Shown in pieces: positions 1 to 6,381 of a stretch of DNA of 9,854 nucleotides (its first letter is position 1; each line of letters begins with the position of its first letter). A program made the position numbers and the translations under genes. The notes under the pieces are model-generated. The model was not told the origin of the DNA. It saw only the letters and a program-made list of their open reading frames with translations, and ran no database searches. Origin of the DNA: Nanobdellota archaeon (GTDB taxonomy: Archaea; Nanobdellota; Nanobdellia; Pacearchaeales; GW2011-AR1); contig DAOWJK010000008.1 in NCBI GenBank assembly GCA_030640395.1, positions 1 to 9,854 on the forward strand. The letters are read 5' to 3'.

Positions 1-256
1 CACTTGGAACTTTGAGATTTAAGACAAGCCTGTCACCTTCTTTTTGCCCTGAAGCCGCGAGTTCTTTTAATATGAATTTCTGGAAATGCTCTGGTTTTCT
101 TCTTATGTGAGAGGCAATTTGGAAAAAGTTTGTCAAAATGGTTTTTCTTCCTTCAAAGTGCCCCTGGACTTTTGGGATTTCAAATCTGTCACCAGAACTG
201 TCAATTTGCTTTACTTTTTTATATGCTTGTTCAAGTAGTTTTTTATAATCTGTCAT
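1..256 (-). CDS. eif2b: Translation initiation factor aIF2 subunit beta (5' part, runs off the window)
   Basis: This is the N-terminal 85 residues of archaeal aIF2 beta, part of the heterotrimeric GTPase complex that brings initiator Met-tRNA to the small ribosomal subunit. Read on the minus strand from ATG 256, the protein starts MTDYKKLLEQAYKKV. It continues with RFEIPKVQGHFEGRKTILTN and then FQIASHIRRKPEHFQKFILK, followed by KELAASGQKEGDRLVL. These match the family pattern of an N-terminal helix, the RFxIPK strand, the GxKTxxxNF segment and the hRxPxHhxKaLhKEL helix. The rest of the family, including the C-terminal zinc ribbon of about 35 residues, would lie to the left of base 1. The gene is divergent from the small gene at 317. 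A TATA-like box sits about 26 nt upstream of the ATG. Identity is near certain; only completeness is unknown. Confidence 0.93.
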   Translation of the reverse strand, partial: MTDYKKLLEQAYKKVKQIDSSGDRFEIPKVQGHFEGRKTILTNFFQIASHIRRKPEHFQKFILKELAASGQKEGDRLVLNLKVPS

Positions 257-277
257 ATTTTATTTGTGAAAGAAGAG

Positions 278-285
278 TATATAAA
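278..285 (-). promoter_or_regulatory. TATA-like box for aIF2 beta
   Basis: On the minus strand this reads TTTATATA. Its centre is about 26 nt upstream of the ATG at 256, which suits a leaderless archaeal transcript. It adjoins the box proposed for the divergent gene at 317, so the two promoters are back to back. Confidence 0.55.
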
Positions 286-287
286 TT

Positions 288-296
288 TTTATAAAT
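288..296 (+). promoter_or_regulatory. TATA-like box for the small gene at 317
   Basis: TTTATAAAT is centred near 292, 25 nt upstream of the ATG at 317. A transcript starting 25-27 nt downstream would begin at or after the 317 start and would exclude the upstream in-frame ATG at 302. This spacing is the reason for choosing 317. Confidence 0.5.
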
Positions 297-316
297 GATA
301 AATGCTAATTAAAAAC

Positions 317-628
317 ATGGTTAAAATTAAAAATGTTAGTGAAGAGAAACTTGCTAAAGAGAAAAGAAGAGAAAGAACTAGTGGTTTATTAAAAGAGGTT
401 TTTGGAGATAAAGTTGAAGTTAGAATTATTCCTGTTGGAATTGAATTAAAAGAAAAGGAAACAGATGTTTTTATTGGAGATGTTTATTATATGCAGAGTC
501 TTATGGAGTTAAAAAAAGCAGGGTATGAACCAAAGGCAATAGAATTCGGAAAAAGATTTGAAAAAGAAATTGGGGTGTTATATCCTAATTTAGTGAAACA
601 TTTTATTATAGAAACAGATTATCGTTGA
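317..628 (+). CDS. Hypothetical protein, 103 aa
   Basis: I do not recognise this protein. From ATG 317 it begins MVKIKNVSEEKLAKEKRRER, a strongly basic and probably helical N-terminus. An alternating segment follows (VEVRIIPVGIELKEKETDVF), then an amphipathic helix-rich C-terminal half (YYMQSLMELKKAGYEPKAIE). The pattern suggests a small soluble mixed alpha/beta protein. There is no signal peptide, membrane segment or cysteine pair. An upstream in-frame ATG at 302 would add five residues, but the TATA spacing favours 317. Codon use is strongly A/T-biased (AGA, AAA, GAA, TTA). The gene is divergent from aIF2 beta and is followed by a 111-bp gap before another orphan on the same strand. It could be a lineage-specific DPANN protein. 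Confidence 0.65.
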   Translation: MVKIKNVSEEKLAKEKRRERTSGLLKEVFGDKVEVRIIPVGIELKEKETDVFIGDVYYMQSLMELKKAGYEPKAIEFGKRFEKEIGVLYPNLVKHFIIETDYR

Positions 629-687
629 TGAGATTTTATGATTAATATTTAACACATATTCACCCCAGATACCTGACTCTTTTGAAA

Positions 688-706
688 TAGATAATTTTAC
701 TATCTA
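688..706. repeat. Small inverted repeat upstream of the gene at 740
   Basis: TAGATA (688-693) and TATCTA (701-706) are perfect reverse complements separated by 7 nt. They lie just upstream of the TATA-like box of the next gene. This could be an operator or a weak hairpin at the end of the preceding transcript. In such AT-rich sequence chance is also plausible. Confidence 0.3.
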
Positions 707-709
707 AAT

Positions 710-719
710 TCTTAAAAAC
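710..719 (+). promoter_or_regulatory. TATA-like box for the gene at 740
   Basis: TCTTAAAAAC-type element, centred about 26 nt upstream of the ATG at 740. This is the spacing seen for most genes in the window. Confidence 0.5.
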
Positions 720-739
720 TATAATTTCTGTAAATTATT

Positions 740-1201
740 ATGTTTGAATCTTTAAGAGAAGAAGAATATGAAAGGATTGATTCTAAAGCATTAAGAGAAA
801 AAGATAAGGTGGATTATATTTTGGAATTATCTAAAAATTATTGGGATGACTTTGCAAATTTATTAAATTGTTCAAATGAAATTTCTGGAGATGAACTTGA
901 AAAAAGAGTTTTTGATGAAACTAAAAAAGCTATTAATTCTATTGGAGAACATTGTCGTCCAATTGGCGTGATAATTTATGATAAAGAAAGTTTTAAACCT
1001 TTTGGAGTTGAATTAGGGTGGCTTAATACACACGCATTTTCTAAAGAAAGTACTTCTTATATACTCTCGCCTTCAGAAAAAGGATGTGAAATATATGATG
1101 GATTAAGCAGAATATCTGGAAGATTGCCTCTTAGAGAAGCAAATGAAAAAATAAGACAATTAACATTTCCTTTTATGAGGGATGAAATAACCTCACCCTA
1201 A
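740..1201 (+). CDS. Hypothetical protein, 153 aa
   Basis: No family recognised. The protein begins MFESLREEEYERIDSKAL. Its N-terminal half is acidic and helical (about residues 1-70). A central strand-rich segment contains RPIGVIIYDKESFKPFGVEL, and the C-terminal part (about 105-150) includes ILSPSEKGCEIYDGLSRISG and ends in a basic/hydrophobic helix. It has three cysteines, but they are not arranged as a metal-binding pair. It is probably a soluble alpha/beta protein; no signal peptide or transmembrane helix is visible. The ATG at 740 is supported by a TATA-like box 26 nt upstream. The last 9 bp overlap the 3' end of the convergent RPA-like gene. Codon use is AT-rich, as in the other orphans. 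Confidence 0.7.
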   Translation: MFESLREEEYERIDSKALREKDKVDYILELSKNYWDDFANLLNCSNEISGDELEKRVFDETKKAINSIGEHCRPIGVIIYDKESFKPFGVELGWLNTHAFSKESTSYILSPSEKGCEIYDGLSRISGRLPLREANEKIRQLTFPFMRDEITSP

Positions 1202-1825
1202 ATATCTGACTTTCCCAGGTCTTGGTTCAAATACAATTCCTTCTTCAAGCAGTTTTTGAACTTCCTGATTTATGATTGTTGGAGAAATGTCTCTGAGGTT
1301 CATGATTATCTTATCCATTTCAATTCCGCCTTCTTCTTCTGCGTTTTTGATTGCGTTGAGTATTTTGTCCTTGACTGCGACAATTTGGTTTCTCCCGAGT
1401 GGGTCTGCGGTTTTATTTTTTTCTTTTTCAATTTCAAGTTTTCTGACAAGAAGATATTTTGGGTCCTGCTCCTTTATTATTTCCGGCTGGACATAAGTTT
1501 CGTTGTTCCAGTTTCTTAAAACCCCTATGACCAAGACTGTCTGCCCCTGGTTTACTTCCTTGAATTTTTCTACATCATCTCCAAAGAATTTTAATTTTAT
1601 CTGCCCTGAACCATCATCAAAGGTTAATGAGGTGAATTTTGTTTCACCCTCGCTGTTGTATTTGTCAACAATATTCCCTATTATATTTACCCGCACGATT
1701 TTTTTGTCGCCTAATTCCAGATTTGAAAATCTTTCCCCATCCATTATTGGTTTTCCAATTAAGATATCTCCAATTCGTAGTTTGTATGCAATGTTTCGTT
1801 TGAATTGTTGTTGTTCTCCAACCAT
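1193..1825 (-). CDS. RPA32-like single-stranded DNA-binding protein (OB-fold plus winged helix)
   Basis: Likely a replication protein A subunit of the RPA2/RPA32 class, which coats single-stranded DNA during replication and repair. From ATG 1825 the product is 210 aa. Residues about 40-125 look like an OB-fold. They contain VRVNIIGNIVDKY and the strand-turn signature SLTFDDGSGQIKLKFF, equivalent to the DDGTG turn of RPA32, and then VNQGQTVLVIGVLRNWNNET. A charged linker follows, and then a C-terminal domain (about 145-210) with the helical pattern of a winged helix (MNLRDISPTIINQEVQKLLE, then GIVFEPRPGKVRYLG). This is the eukaryotic RPA32 architecture. An in-frame TTG at 1840 could extend the protein by five residues, but ATG 1825 has a TATA-like box 25 nt upstream. 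The gene is convergent with the 740-1201 gene and divergent from the HerA-like gene, and other replication genes lie in the window. Confidence 0.8.
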   Translation of the reverse strand: MVGEQQQFKRNIAYKLRIGDILIGKPIMDGERFSNLELGDKKIVRVNIIGNIVDKYNSEGETKFTSLTFDDGSGQIKLKFFGDDVEKFKEVNQGQTVLVIGVLRNWNNETYVQPEIIKEQDPKYLLVRKLEIEKEKNKTADPLGRNQIVAVKDKILNAIKNAEEEGGIEMDKIIMNLRDISPTIINQEVQKLLEEGIVFEPRPGKVRYLG

Positions 1826-1845
1826 ATTATAAAAAATCAAAAAGG

Positions 1846-1854
1846 GTTTTTAAG
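1846..1854 (-). promoter_or_regulatory. TATA-like box for the RPA32-like gene
   Basis: On the minus strand this reads CCTTAAAAAC. It is centred about 25 nt upstream of the ATG at 1825 and supports that start over the TTG at 1840. Confidence 0.45.
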
Positions 1855-1913
1855 GATTTGTGAGATAAAAGCGAAACGAAGAAGTTTATGAAGATATTAT
1901 AACACATATTAAA

Positions 1914-1929
1914 TCTACTTTTTTGTAGA
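1914..1929. repeat. Short hairpin in the RPA-like/HerA-like intergenic region
   Basis: TCTAC (1914-1918) and GTAGA (1925-1929) flank a T6 loop. The hairpin lies in the 184-bp gap between two divergent genes, so it is not a terminator of either. It could be an operator or chance. The remainder of the gap shows no open frame of note. Confidence 0.25.
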
Positions 1930-1980
1930 GTTACATTTTCCTATTTGATTACTCTTCAAATTCTAAAACCTATCAAAACA

Positions 1981-1988
1981 ATTAAAAA
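1981..1988 (+). promoter_or_regulatory. TATA-like box for the HerA-like gene
   Basis: ATTAAAAA is centred about 25 nt upstream of the ATG at 2010, consistent with a leaderless transcript. Confidence 0.45.
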
Positions 1989-2009
1989 TCTCCTTAACTA
2001 ATTTTAATT

Positions 2010-3311
2010 ATGTATAATATAATAACAGGAAGAAACCAGGCAGACAAAAAAACATTCGGTGACAAAGGACTTATTCACATTGGGAAAGGTTATGTAAAAA
2101 TGGGACAGTACACATCTTTGAGTAATAAAATTTTCATGGATATTGCGAGGAGTCATGTAATTTTGGTGGCTGGGAAAAGGGGTTCTGGAAAATCATACAC
2201 CCTCGGTGTTATAGCAGAAGAACTTTCCAACCTTCCAAAAGAAACAAGCCAAAATATTGCTTCTCTTATTTTTGACACAATGGGTATTTATTGGACAATG
2301 AAAACCAGAAATGAAAAAGACAAGGAACTATTGCAAGAGTGGGGGTTGAAACCGCAAAACCTTCCTGCAAAAGTCTTTGTTCCATTCGGGCATTACGACG
2401 CTTATTTGGAAAAAGGAATTCCTGTTGATGAAAAATTCGCACTGGATGTTACAGAATTGAACACAGAAGACTGGGTGATAACATTTGGACTGGATATGAT
2501 AAATCCCATCTCAATTTTAATTGAAAGAACATTAAGTAAATTAAGGGGACAAGGAAAATTCAATATCCGCGACATAATCTCAAATTTAGAACAGGATGAA
2601 AAAACTTCAGCAGAAACCAAGAACGCTGCAACAAGTTTATTTGAAGCAGCAAACAGCTGGGGGGTCTTTGCAAAAGACAAACAATCAACACAAATAAGAG
2701 ACTTAATTTCTGCAGGCACAACTTCTGTTTTGGATTTAAGCGTCTACAATTCAATTGGGGCATTTAATGTTCGGGCATTAGTAATAAGTTTAATCTCAAG
2801 AAAAATCTTCAACCAAAGAATGGATGCCAGGAAAAAAGAAGAAATAGAATCTGTGTCCCAGAAACTTTCATTTTCCTCGCAGGAAAAAAAAGAAAACCCT
2901 TTGGTATGGCTTTTCATAGATGAAGCCCATGAGTTCCTCCCTCTCGAGGGAAAGACTCCTGCAACAGATGCCTTGGTTCAGTTATTAAGAGAAGGACGAC
3001 AGCCAGGAATTTCTGTAGTCCTGGCAACGCAACAGCCCGGGAAAATCCACAGAGATGTAATGACCCAGTCAGACATTGTAATTTCACACAGAGTAACTTC
3101 CCAGCAGGACCTGGAAGCATTAAATTCAATTATGCAAAGCTACCTGCTTGACAATATAAAAAAATACATGGATGACCTTTCAACATTAAAAGGTTCTGCA
3201 ATAATTCTTGACGATAACTCAGAAAGAATCTACCCAATGAGAATAAGACCAAGATTTACCTGGCACGGTGGTGAGGCACCAACAGCAGTAAAGGTGGAGA
3301 AGAAATTATAG
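2010..3311 (+). CDS. HerA-like (DUF87/FtsK-HerA superfamily) DNA-translocating ATPase
   Basis: A 433-aa P-loop ATPase of the HerA/FtsK superfamily. Members assemble as hexamers and pump double-stranded DNA; HerA itself works with the NurA nuclease in end resection. Visible motifs are Walker A GKRGSGKS (55-62), Walker B LVWLFIDEAHEFL (298-310, Asp304 and Glu305), and sensor/Gln motif VVLATQQPG (336-344). The SHRVT segment around Arg361 is the usual arginine-finger site. LREGRQPGIS (326-335) is typical of the family. The N-terminal beta-barrel of classical HerA is short or absent: only about 45 residues precede the P-loop strand. The protein is therefore better called HerA-like than HerA, and no nurA partner is in the window. 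Met31 is an alternative start, but the TATA spacing favours 2010. GC content is higher than in the neighbouring orphans, as expected of a core gene. Confidence 0.85.
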   Translation: MYNIITGRNQADKKTFGDKGLIHIGKGYVKMGQYTSLSNKIFMDIARSHVILVAGKRGSGKSYTLGVIAEELSNLPKETSQNIASLIFDTMGIYWTMKTRNEKDKELLQEWGLKPQNLPAKVFVPFGHYDAYLEKGIPVDEKFALDVTELNTEDWVITFGLDMINPISILIERTLSKLRGQGKFNIRDIISNLEQDEKTSAETKNAATSLFEAANSWGVFAKDKQSTQIRDLISAGTTSVLDLSVYNSIGAFNVRALVISLISRKIFNQRMDARKKEEIESVSQKLSFSSQEKKENPLVWLFIDEAHEFLPLEGKTPATDALVQLLREGRQPGISVVLATQQPGKIHRDVMTQSDIVISHRVTSQQDLEALNSIMQSYLLDNIKKYMDDLSTLKGSAIILDDNSERIYPMRIRPRFTWHGGEAPTAVKVEKKL

Positions 3312-3315
3312 AAAA

Positions 3316-3324
3316 CTTTATAAG
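3316..3324 (+). promoter_or_regulatory. TATA-like box for the ACP-like gene
   Basis: CTTTATAAG is centred 26 nt upstream of the ATG at 3346 and begins only 5 bp after the HerA-like stop codon. The downstream pair can therefore be transcribed independently. Confidence 0.55.
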
Positions 3325-3345
3325 GTGTAATTTCAAAGTAGTAAT

Positions 3346-3702
3346 ATGGAATACAGCCAAATTCAAGAAAAAGTTATTGGTATTTTTGAAAAAATCTTAA
3401 AAGATAAAGGAAGAAAAAGTTGGGAAGTTAAAGTTCATCCTAATGAAGGATTACAAAATCAGGATTTTGATTCTTTAGAGACTATGGATGCTTTTTTGAA
3501 AATAGAAGATTTTTTTGCAAGAAAATATGGATTATTTCTTGATGTGAGTGATTTAGAGTTTCAAGATTATATTAGAAGGACAATAAAAAATAATTATAGT
3601 GTTGGTTTAACTCCTAAAAATATAGTTGATTATGTTGCAGATAAATTCCCAATGACAAAAAGAGGAAATCAAATCTCCTCTCATAAAACCTTAAAAGATT
3701 AA
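3346..3702 (+). CDS. Acyl-carrier-protein-like (PP-binding) small protein, 118 aa
   Basis: The central part resembles an acyl carrier protein, a four-helix carrier that holds acyl or aminoacyl groups on a 4'-phosphopantetheine arm. The first helix is YSQIQEKVIGIFEKILKDKG (3-22). A loop ends in the motif Asp42-Ser43-Leu44, with Ser43 at the pantetheine-attachment position. The DSL motif runs into helix II (DSLETMDAFLKIEDFFARKY). Near 88-101 LTPKNIVDYVADKF matches the closing helix of ACPs. The protein is longer than usual ACPs (about 80 aa), with an insertion around 66-86 and a basic C-terminal tail. ACPs are uncommon in archaea, so a non-canonical carrier role or a coincidental helical match are both possible. 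No acyl-transferase or phosphopantetheinyl transferase is visible nearby. The next gene begins 3 nt after the stop, so they are probably co-transcribed. Confidence 0.5.
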   Translation: MEYSQIQEKVIGIFEKILKDKGRKSWEVKVHPNEGLQNQDFDSLETMDAFLKIEDFFARKYGLFLDVSDLEFQDYIRRTIKNNYSVGLTPKNIVDYVADKFPMTKRGNQISSHKTLKD

Positions 3703-3705
3703 AAA

Positions 3706-3981
3706 ATGACACTATACAGAACTGAAGAACAATGCAAGAAAATGTTTAGTTTAGATGATTTAGAAAAGAGAATTGTTAATTTATATGATGTGCCTAATTC
3801 TGAAGAAAACAGATTAGAAATGAGAAAAGCAATTAGGGAAATTCATGGATATTTAAAATCAGCACAAAGTGTAAATGATTCTAATAAAGCACGGCTTACA
3901 TTAAATACATCGAGAGGATTATTAAGAATAAAATATAGAGATTATGTTTCTTTGGATTTTGTTCCTACTCCTCGTAGTTAA
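3706..3981 (+). CDS. Hypothetical protein, 91 aa, co-transcribed with the ACP-like gene
   Basis: I do not recognise this protein. It is small and charged, beginning MTLYRTEEQCKKMFSLDD. Residues about 15-65 are mostly predicted helix (DDLEKRIVNLYDVPNSEENR, then LEMRKAIREIHGYLKSAQSV). A basic stretch follows (KARLTLNTSRGLLRIKYRDY), and the C-terminal tail SLDFVPTPRS is probably disordered. No signal peptide or membrane segment is visible. The ATG lies 3 nt after the ACP-like stop codon, with no room for its own promoter, so a two-gene operon and possibly a functional partnership are inferred. The stop codon is 7 bp from the stop of the convergent trm5-like gene. Codon use is AT-rich like its partner. 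Confidence 0.65.
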   Translation: MTLYRTEEQCKKMFSLDDLEKRIVNLYDVPNSEENRLEMRKAIREIHGYLKSAQSVNDSNKARLTLNTSRGLLRIKYRDYVSLDFVPTPRS

Positions 3982-3988
3982 TGACGAC

Positions 3989-4855
3989 TCACAAAACTTC
4001 AAAATCAACCCTCAATCTAATTTTATAAGGTGCAATTTCGCCTGCTTTTTTTACTTTTAAAATTTTTATTTTTTTCTTAAACTTTTTTGCTTCTTGTTGA
4101 ATTTTTTCAACAATTAATTTTTCTTCTCCAATCTTGCAAAAATCATAATAATAAATTCGTGTGTTTTTTTTGCTCAACATAAATGCCTGTTCAAGAAAAC
4201 TTTCTTTTAATTTTGGACGGGGCATGACTATTACATCAAAGCGAGGACACCCATGGTTTCCTTCGCTTAACCTTCCTTCTCTGTTCCGGTGGGCGATTTC
4301 TTTATTGCAATCCGACGGAAATCGCAACTTCTTCTTCCATCTTTTTGCAACCCGTTTAATATCTCCGGGAACTAACTCAACTTTATCTTTTAATTTATTC
4401 AGTTCAACATTTAATTTTGCATACTTGTTTGCTTCCCTATTTATCTCATTAGAATAAACTTTTTTTGCTTTGGAGTTTTTTGCAATTACAATTGAAAAAG
4501 GCGCAACACCTGCAAACATTACTAAAACCTCATCGTGTTTTTTTATTTTTGAAGCAATCTCTTTTCTCTCATTGCTCAACCGAGGAGAAAAATAAGTTGT
4601 GTCAATATTAAATCTAAAAACACAATTATTCTCTTTATACAAAACTTCTTTTGTTTTTTTACCTGCTAAATGCTTTGTAGAAATTTTTCTTAATCTGCCT
4701 TTAACTTTTCCTATTTTCTCCAAAACTGTTGTTATTGATTTATGCTCTTTTAAAAGTTTTTTAGCAAATTTCAACTTCTCAGATTTTTTATACTTTTTAG
4801 GAAAATTAACAACAGCAATATTTCCTAAAACATCAAATGCACGGGGATTTTTCAT
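3989..4855 (-). CDS. trm5: Trm5-type tRNA (guanine37-N1)-methyltransferase, lacking D1 and carrying an insertion
   Basis: Trm5 enzymes methylate G37 next to the anticodon using S-adenosylmethionine, which prevents frameshifting. This 288-aa protein begins directly with the D2 domain: FDVLGNIAVVNFPKKY (7-22), TTVLEKIGKVKGRLR (42-56), HLAGKKTKEVLYKEN (62-76) and the YFSPRLSNER motif (88-97). The SAM-binding domain follows, with MFAGVAPFSI (113-122), NEIN (136-139) and GD at 164-165. The usual Asp before MFAGVGPF is Val here. The catalytic Asn-Leu-Pro of the family appears as Pro-Arg-Pro (212-214). Residues about 178-205 are a hydrophilic insertion encoded by GC-rich DNA. The N-terminal D1 domain of about 70 residues found in methanogen Trm5 is absent. 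Family membership is secure. Substrate and activity are less so, given the altered motif; a Trm5-related wyosine enzyme is the alternative. The ATG lies 24 bp beyond the FEN1 stop. Confidence 0.82.
   Translation of the reverse strand: MKNPRAFDVLGNIAVVNFPKKYKKSEKLKFAKKLLKEHKSITTVLEKIGKVKGRLRKISTKHLAGKKTKEVLYKENNCVFRFNIDTTYFSPRLSNERKEIASKIKKHDEVLVMFAGVAPFSIVIAKNSKAKKVYSNEINREANKYAKLNVELNKLKDKVELVPGDIKRVAKRWKKKLRFPSDCNKEIAHRNREGRLSEGNHGCPRFDVIVMPRPKLKESFLEQAFMLSKKNTRIYYYDFCKIGEEKLIVEKIQQEAKKFKKKIKILKVKKAGEIAPYKIRLRVDFEVL
4241..4325. other. GC-rich in-frame insertion within trm5, with an inverted repeat
   Basis: About 85 bp here is roughly 52% GC, inside a gene that is otherwise far more AT-rich. 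It corresponds to Trm5 residues about 178-205 (for example HRNREGRLSEGNHGCPR), which have no counterpart between the GD motif and the FDxxxM strand of the family. Near one edge, GCGATTTC (4293-4300) pairs with GAAATCGC (4318-4325) around a 17-nt loop. The segment begins with GCGA and ends with TCGC. It keeps the reading frame open. It looks like a small protein-tolerated palindromic element, similar in concept to the Rickettsia palindromic elements. Confidence 0.45.
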
Positions 4856-4876
4856 AAAATAAAAAAGAATTTAATA

Positions 4877-4884
4877 TTTTTAAA
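4877..4884 (-). promoter_or_regulatory. TATA-like box for trm5, overlapping the FEN1 stop
   Basis: On the minus strand this reads TTTAAAAA, centred about 26 nt upstream of the ATG at 4855. It overlaps the stop codon of FEN1. trm5 could use this box or be read through from FEN1. Confidence 0.35.
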
Positions 4885-5920
4885 ACCATTTATTCAGTCC
4901 CTTTTGTTTTTGCTTTTCTTCAATCTCTCTCATCTTATTTAATTGTTTTTCTACTCTTTCCTCAGAAAAATTATGCCTTTTAACTAAAATTTCCTTAATC
5001 TTTTCTTCATCAACTTTCTTAAAATTAAAATCAGCATCAACGACTTCTGGCTTGCGAAACAATTCAAAAATCTCTTTCCAGTCAAATCTGTCTTCCTGAT
5101 TCAAACTCATAATCTGCTCTTCAATGCTTTCAAAAATCAAAACCGGCTGTTTGTATTTCCTGACAATATCCAATGCTCTCTTTTGCCCAATTCCAGGAAG
5201 TCCCTTTGGATTATAATCTGTCCCAACCAAAATCCCAAGACAAATTAACTGGTCCAGATTTATTCCCAAAGAATTCAATACATCATCCAGTTTAATCAGT
5301 TCTATTTTCACTTCAACATAACCTGAATAAGTTTTCCTCTTCCTGGACAAAGTCAGATTCCTGATTAATTTAGGTGCTCCAAAAAGCAAGCTGTCATAAT
5401 CCTGGCTCGCACTCGCGTAAACCTCTTCCTTGGTCTTGCAGAGATAAGCTGCCTCTGCCTCGCCTTCTCCCAGAGCCTGGACAACCGGAATACCCATTGC
5501 CTCCAGAAGTTCCTTGCTCTCCTCAATCATCTCGTCGTCAAGACGAACCATCTGCGAGCTATATTTTTTCATACCGGAAAAATCTTCTTCCTGCTTAGCA
5601 TTTTCATATTTTTCCTTAGCCAAATCTCTAATTTCTTCTCTTTTCTCATGAGTTTTTGACTTAAGCTCCGGAGCCTGGCCGTCAAAAACATAAACCAGTT
5701 TCATTCCTTCAGAAAGCAACGCAATATTCCTGTAAAAAATTCCAGAAAGATGACTTGTCACTTTTTTATTATTATCCATCAACGGGGTCCCGTCATACTG
5801 CCGAATCGTCGACAAGAACTGATACAAAACATTAAATGCATCAACACATAAGGTTTTGTCTTTTAGCTCTGCAACTTCAATTTCCTTTCTTGGTATTATG
5901 TCTCTAATATTTAATCCCAT
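4880..5920 (-). CDS. fen: Flap endonuclease 1 (FEN1/XPG family)
   Basis: FEN1 removes 5' flaps and RNA primers during Okazaki-fragment maturation and acts in repair, guided by the PCNA clamp. The 346-aa length is normal for archaeal FEN1. It starts MGLNIRDIIPRKEI, where the free Gly2 is conserved in the family. Metal-binding acids are present: Asp27 (CVDAFN), Asp80 (VFDG), Glu152 and Glu154 (GEGEAEAAYL), Asp174 and Asp176 (SQDYDSLLFG), and Asp235 (GTDYN). The helix-two-turn-helix DNA-binding motif is GLPGIGQKRAL (240-250). The C-terminus QKGLNKWF (339-346) is a canonical PCNA-interacting peptide. All key residues are intact, so an active enzyme is expected. It lies upstream of trm5 on the same strand and 40 bp downstream of the 130-aa orphan. 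Local GC is raised in the middle of the gene, as expected of a well-expressed core gene. Confidence 0.96.
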   Translation of the reverse strand: MGLNIRDIIPRKEIEVAELKDKTLCVDAFNVLYQFLSTIRQYDGTPLMDNNKKVTSHLSGIFYRNIALLSEGMKLVYVFDGQAPELKSKTHEKREEIRDLAKEKYENAKQEEDFSGMKKYSSQMVRLDDEMIEESKELLEAMGIPVVQALGEGEAEAAYLCKTKEEVYASASQDYDSLLFGAPKLIRNLTLSRKRKTYSGYVEVKIELIKLDDVLNSLGINLDQLICLGILVGTDYNPKGLPGIGQKRALDIVRKYKQPVLIFESIEEQIMSLNQEDRFDWKEIFELFRKPEVVDADFNFKKVDEEKIKEILVKRHNFSEERVEKQLNKMREIEEKQKQKGLNKWF

Positions 5921-5946
5921 TTTATTGAAAAAGCAAGGTAAAAGAA

Positions 5947-5954
5947 ATATAAAT
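5947..5954 (-). promoter_or_regulatory. TATA-like box for FEN1
   Basis: On the minus strand this reads ATTTATAT, centred about 30 nt upstream of the ATG at 5920. A transcript would have only a few nucleotides of leader. It lies in the 40-bp gap after the preceding gene. Confidence 0.45.
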
Positions 5955-5960
5955 AATTAA

Positions 5961-6353
5961 CTAATTAAAATTAATTTTGACATCTTTATATATTCTACTT
6001 AATAACCCTTCTAAAGGATAAGACTCTAAACTCTTGCAAATTCTCTCACCAATTGTCTCTATTTTTTCTATTTTTTTTACACCACACAATTTGATAATCT
6101 GTGCCAAACCTTCTTTTTGCTGTTCTTCAAAACCTCCTGTAACTAAAAGTGCTTTTAAGTATAATTTTGTAGCAATCATCCTTTTTTGTCTATGAGGAAT
6201 ATCCTCTAAAGGAACACCTCCAATATGAGTATAATAAATTTTAATCAAAGACAAATAATCTTCTTGAGAAATTTCAGAGGGAATAACTTTTCCGACCAAA
6301 GATACAACTTCTTGAGCTTTCTTTACGTCTTCAACAGTCTTTTTTTTTGTCAT
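5961..6353 (-). CDS. Hypothetical helical protein, 130 aa, last gene of the DnaA-like cluster
   Basis: No family recognised. The protein appears wholly helical and soluble. A lysine-rich N-terminus (MTKKKTVEDVKKAQEVVSLV) is followed by helices around 29-45 and 53-75 (HRQKRMIATKLYLKALLVTG), and then IIKLCGVKKIEKIETIGERI (86-105). The segment ALLVTGGF (68-75) loosely echoes the Ala-Leu-x3-Gly-aromatic pattern in the 197-aa neighbour and in the C-terminal domain of the DnaA-like protein. ETIGERI (99-105) echoes RDIGERI in the neighbour. These echoes are short and may be chance. The ATG at 6353 lies 28 bp beyond the neighbour's stop codon. I see no TATA box at the usual spacing, so co-transcription with the 197-aa gene is the likelier arrangement. 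Confidence 0.7.
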   Translation of the reverse strand: MTKKKTVEDVKKAQEVVSLVGKVIPSEISQEDYLSLIKIYYTHIGGVPLEDIPHRQKRMIATKLYLKALLVTGGFEEQQKEGLAQIIKLCGVKKIEKIETIGERICKSLESYPLEGLLSRIYKDVKINFN

Positions 6354-6381
6354 GAACTATTGTATAAAAATTTAAAGAGGA

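Noticed and set aside
1838..1840. TTG start for the RPA32-like gene, five codons upstream of ATG 1825.
   Set aside because: The TATA-like box is 25 nt upstream of ATG 1825, and a TTG start would lie upstream of the sequence expected to be transcribed first.
651..1910. A repeated 10-mer AACACATATT at 651-660 and 1901-1910, each followed by a short hairpin and then a rightward gene.
   Set aside because: The identity does not extend beyond 10 bp, and such AT-rich words recur by chance. Only two copies were seen.
4241..4325. Frameshift or pseudogene in trm5 at the GC-rich segment.
   Set aside because: The frame is open through the segment and the family motifs resume in the same frame on the far side, so it is an in-frame insertion.
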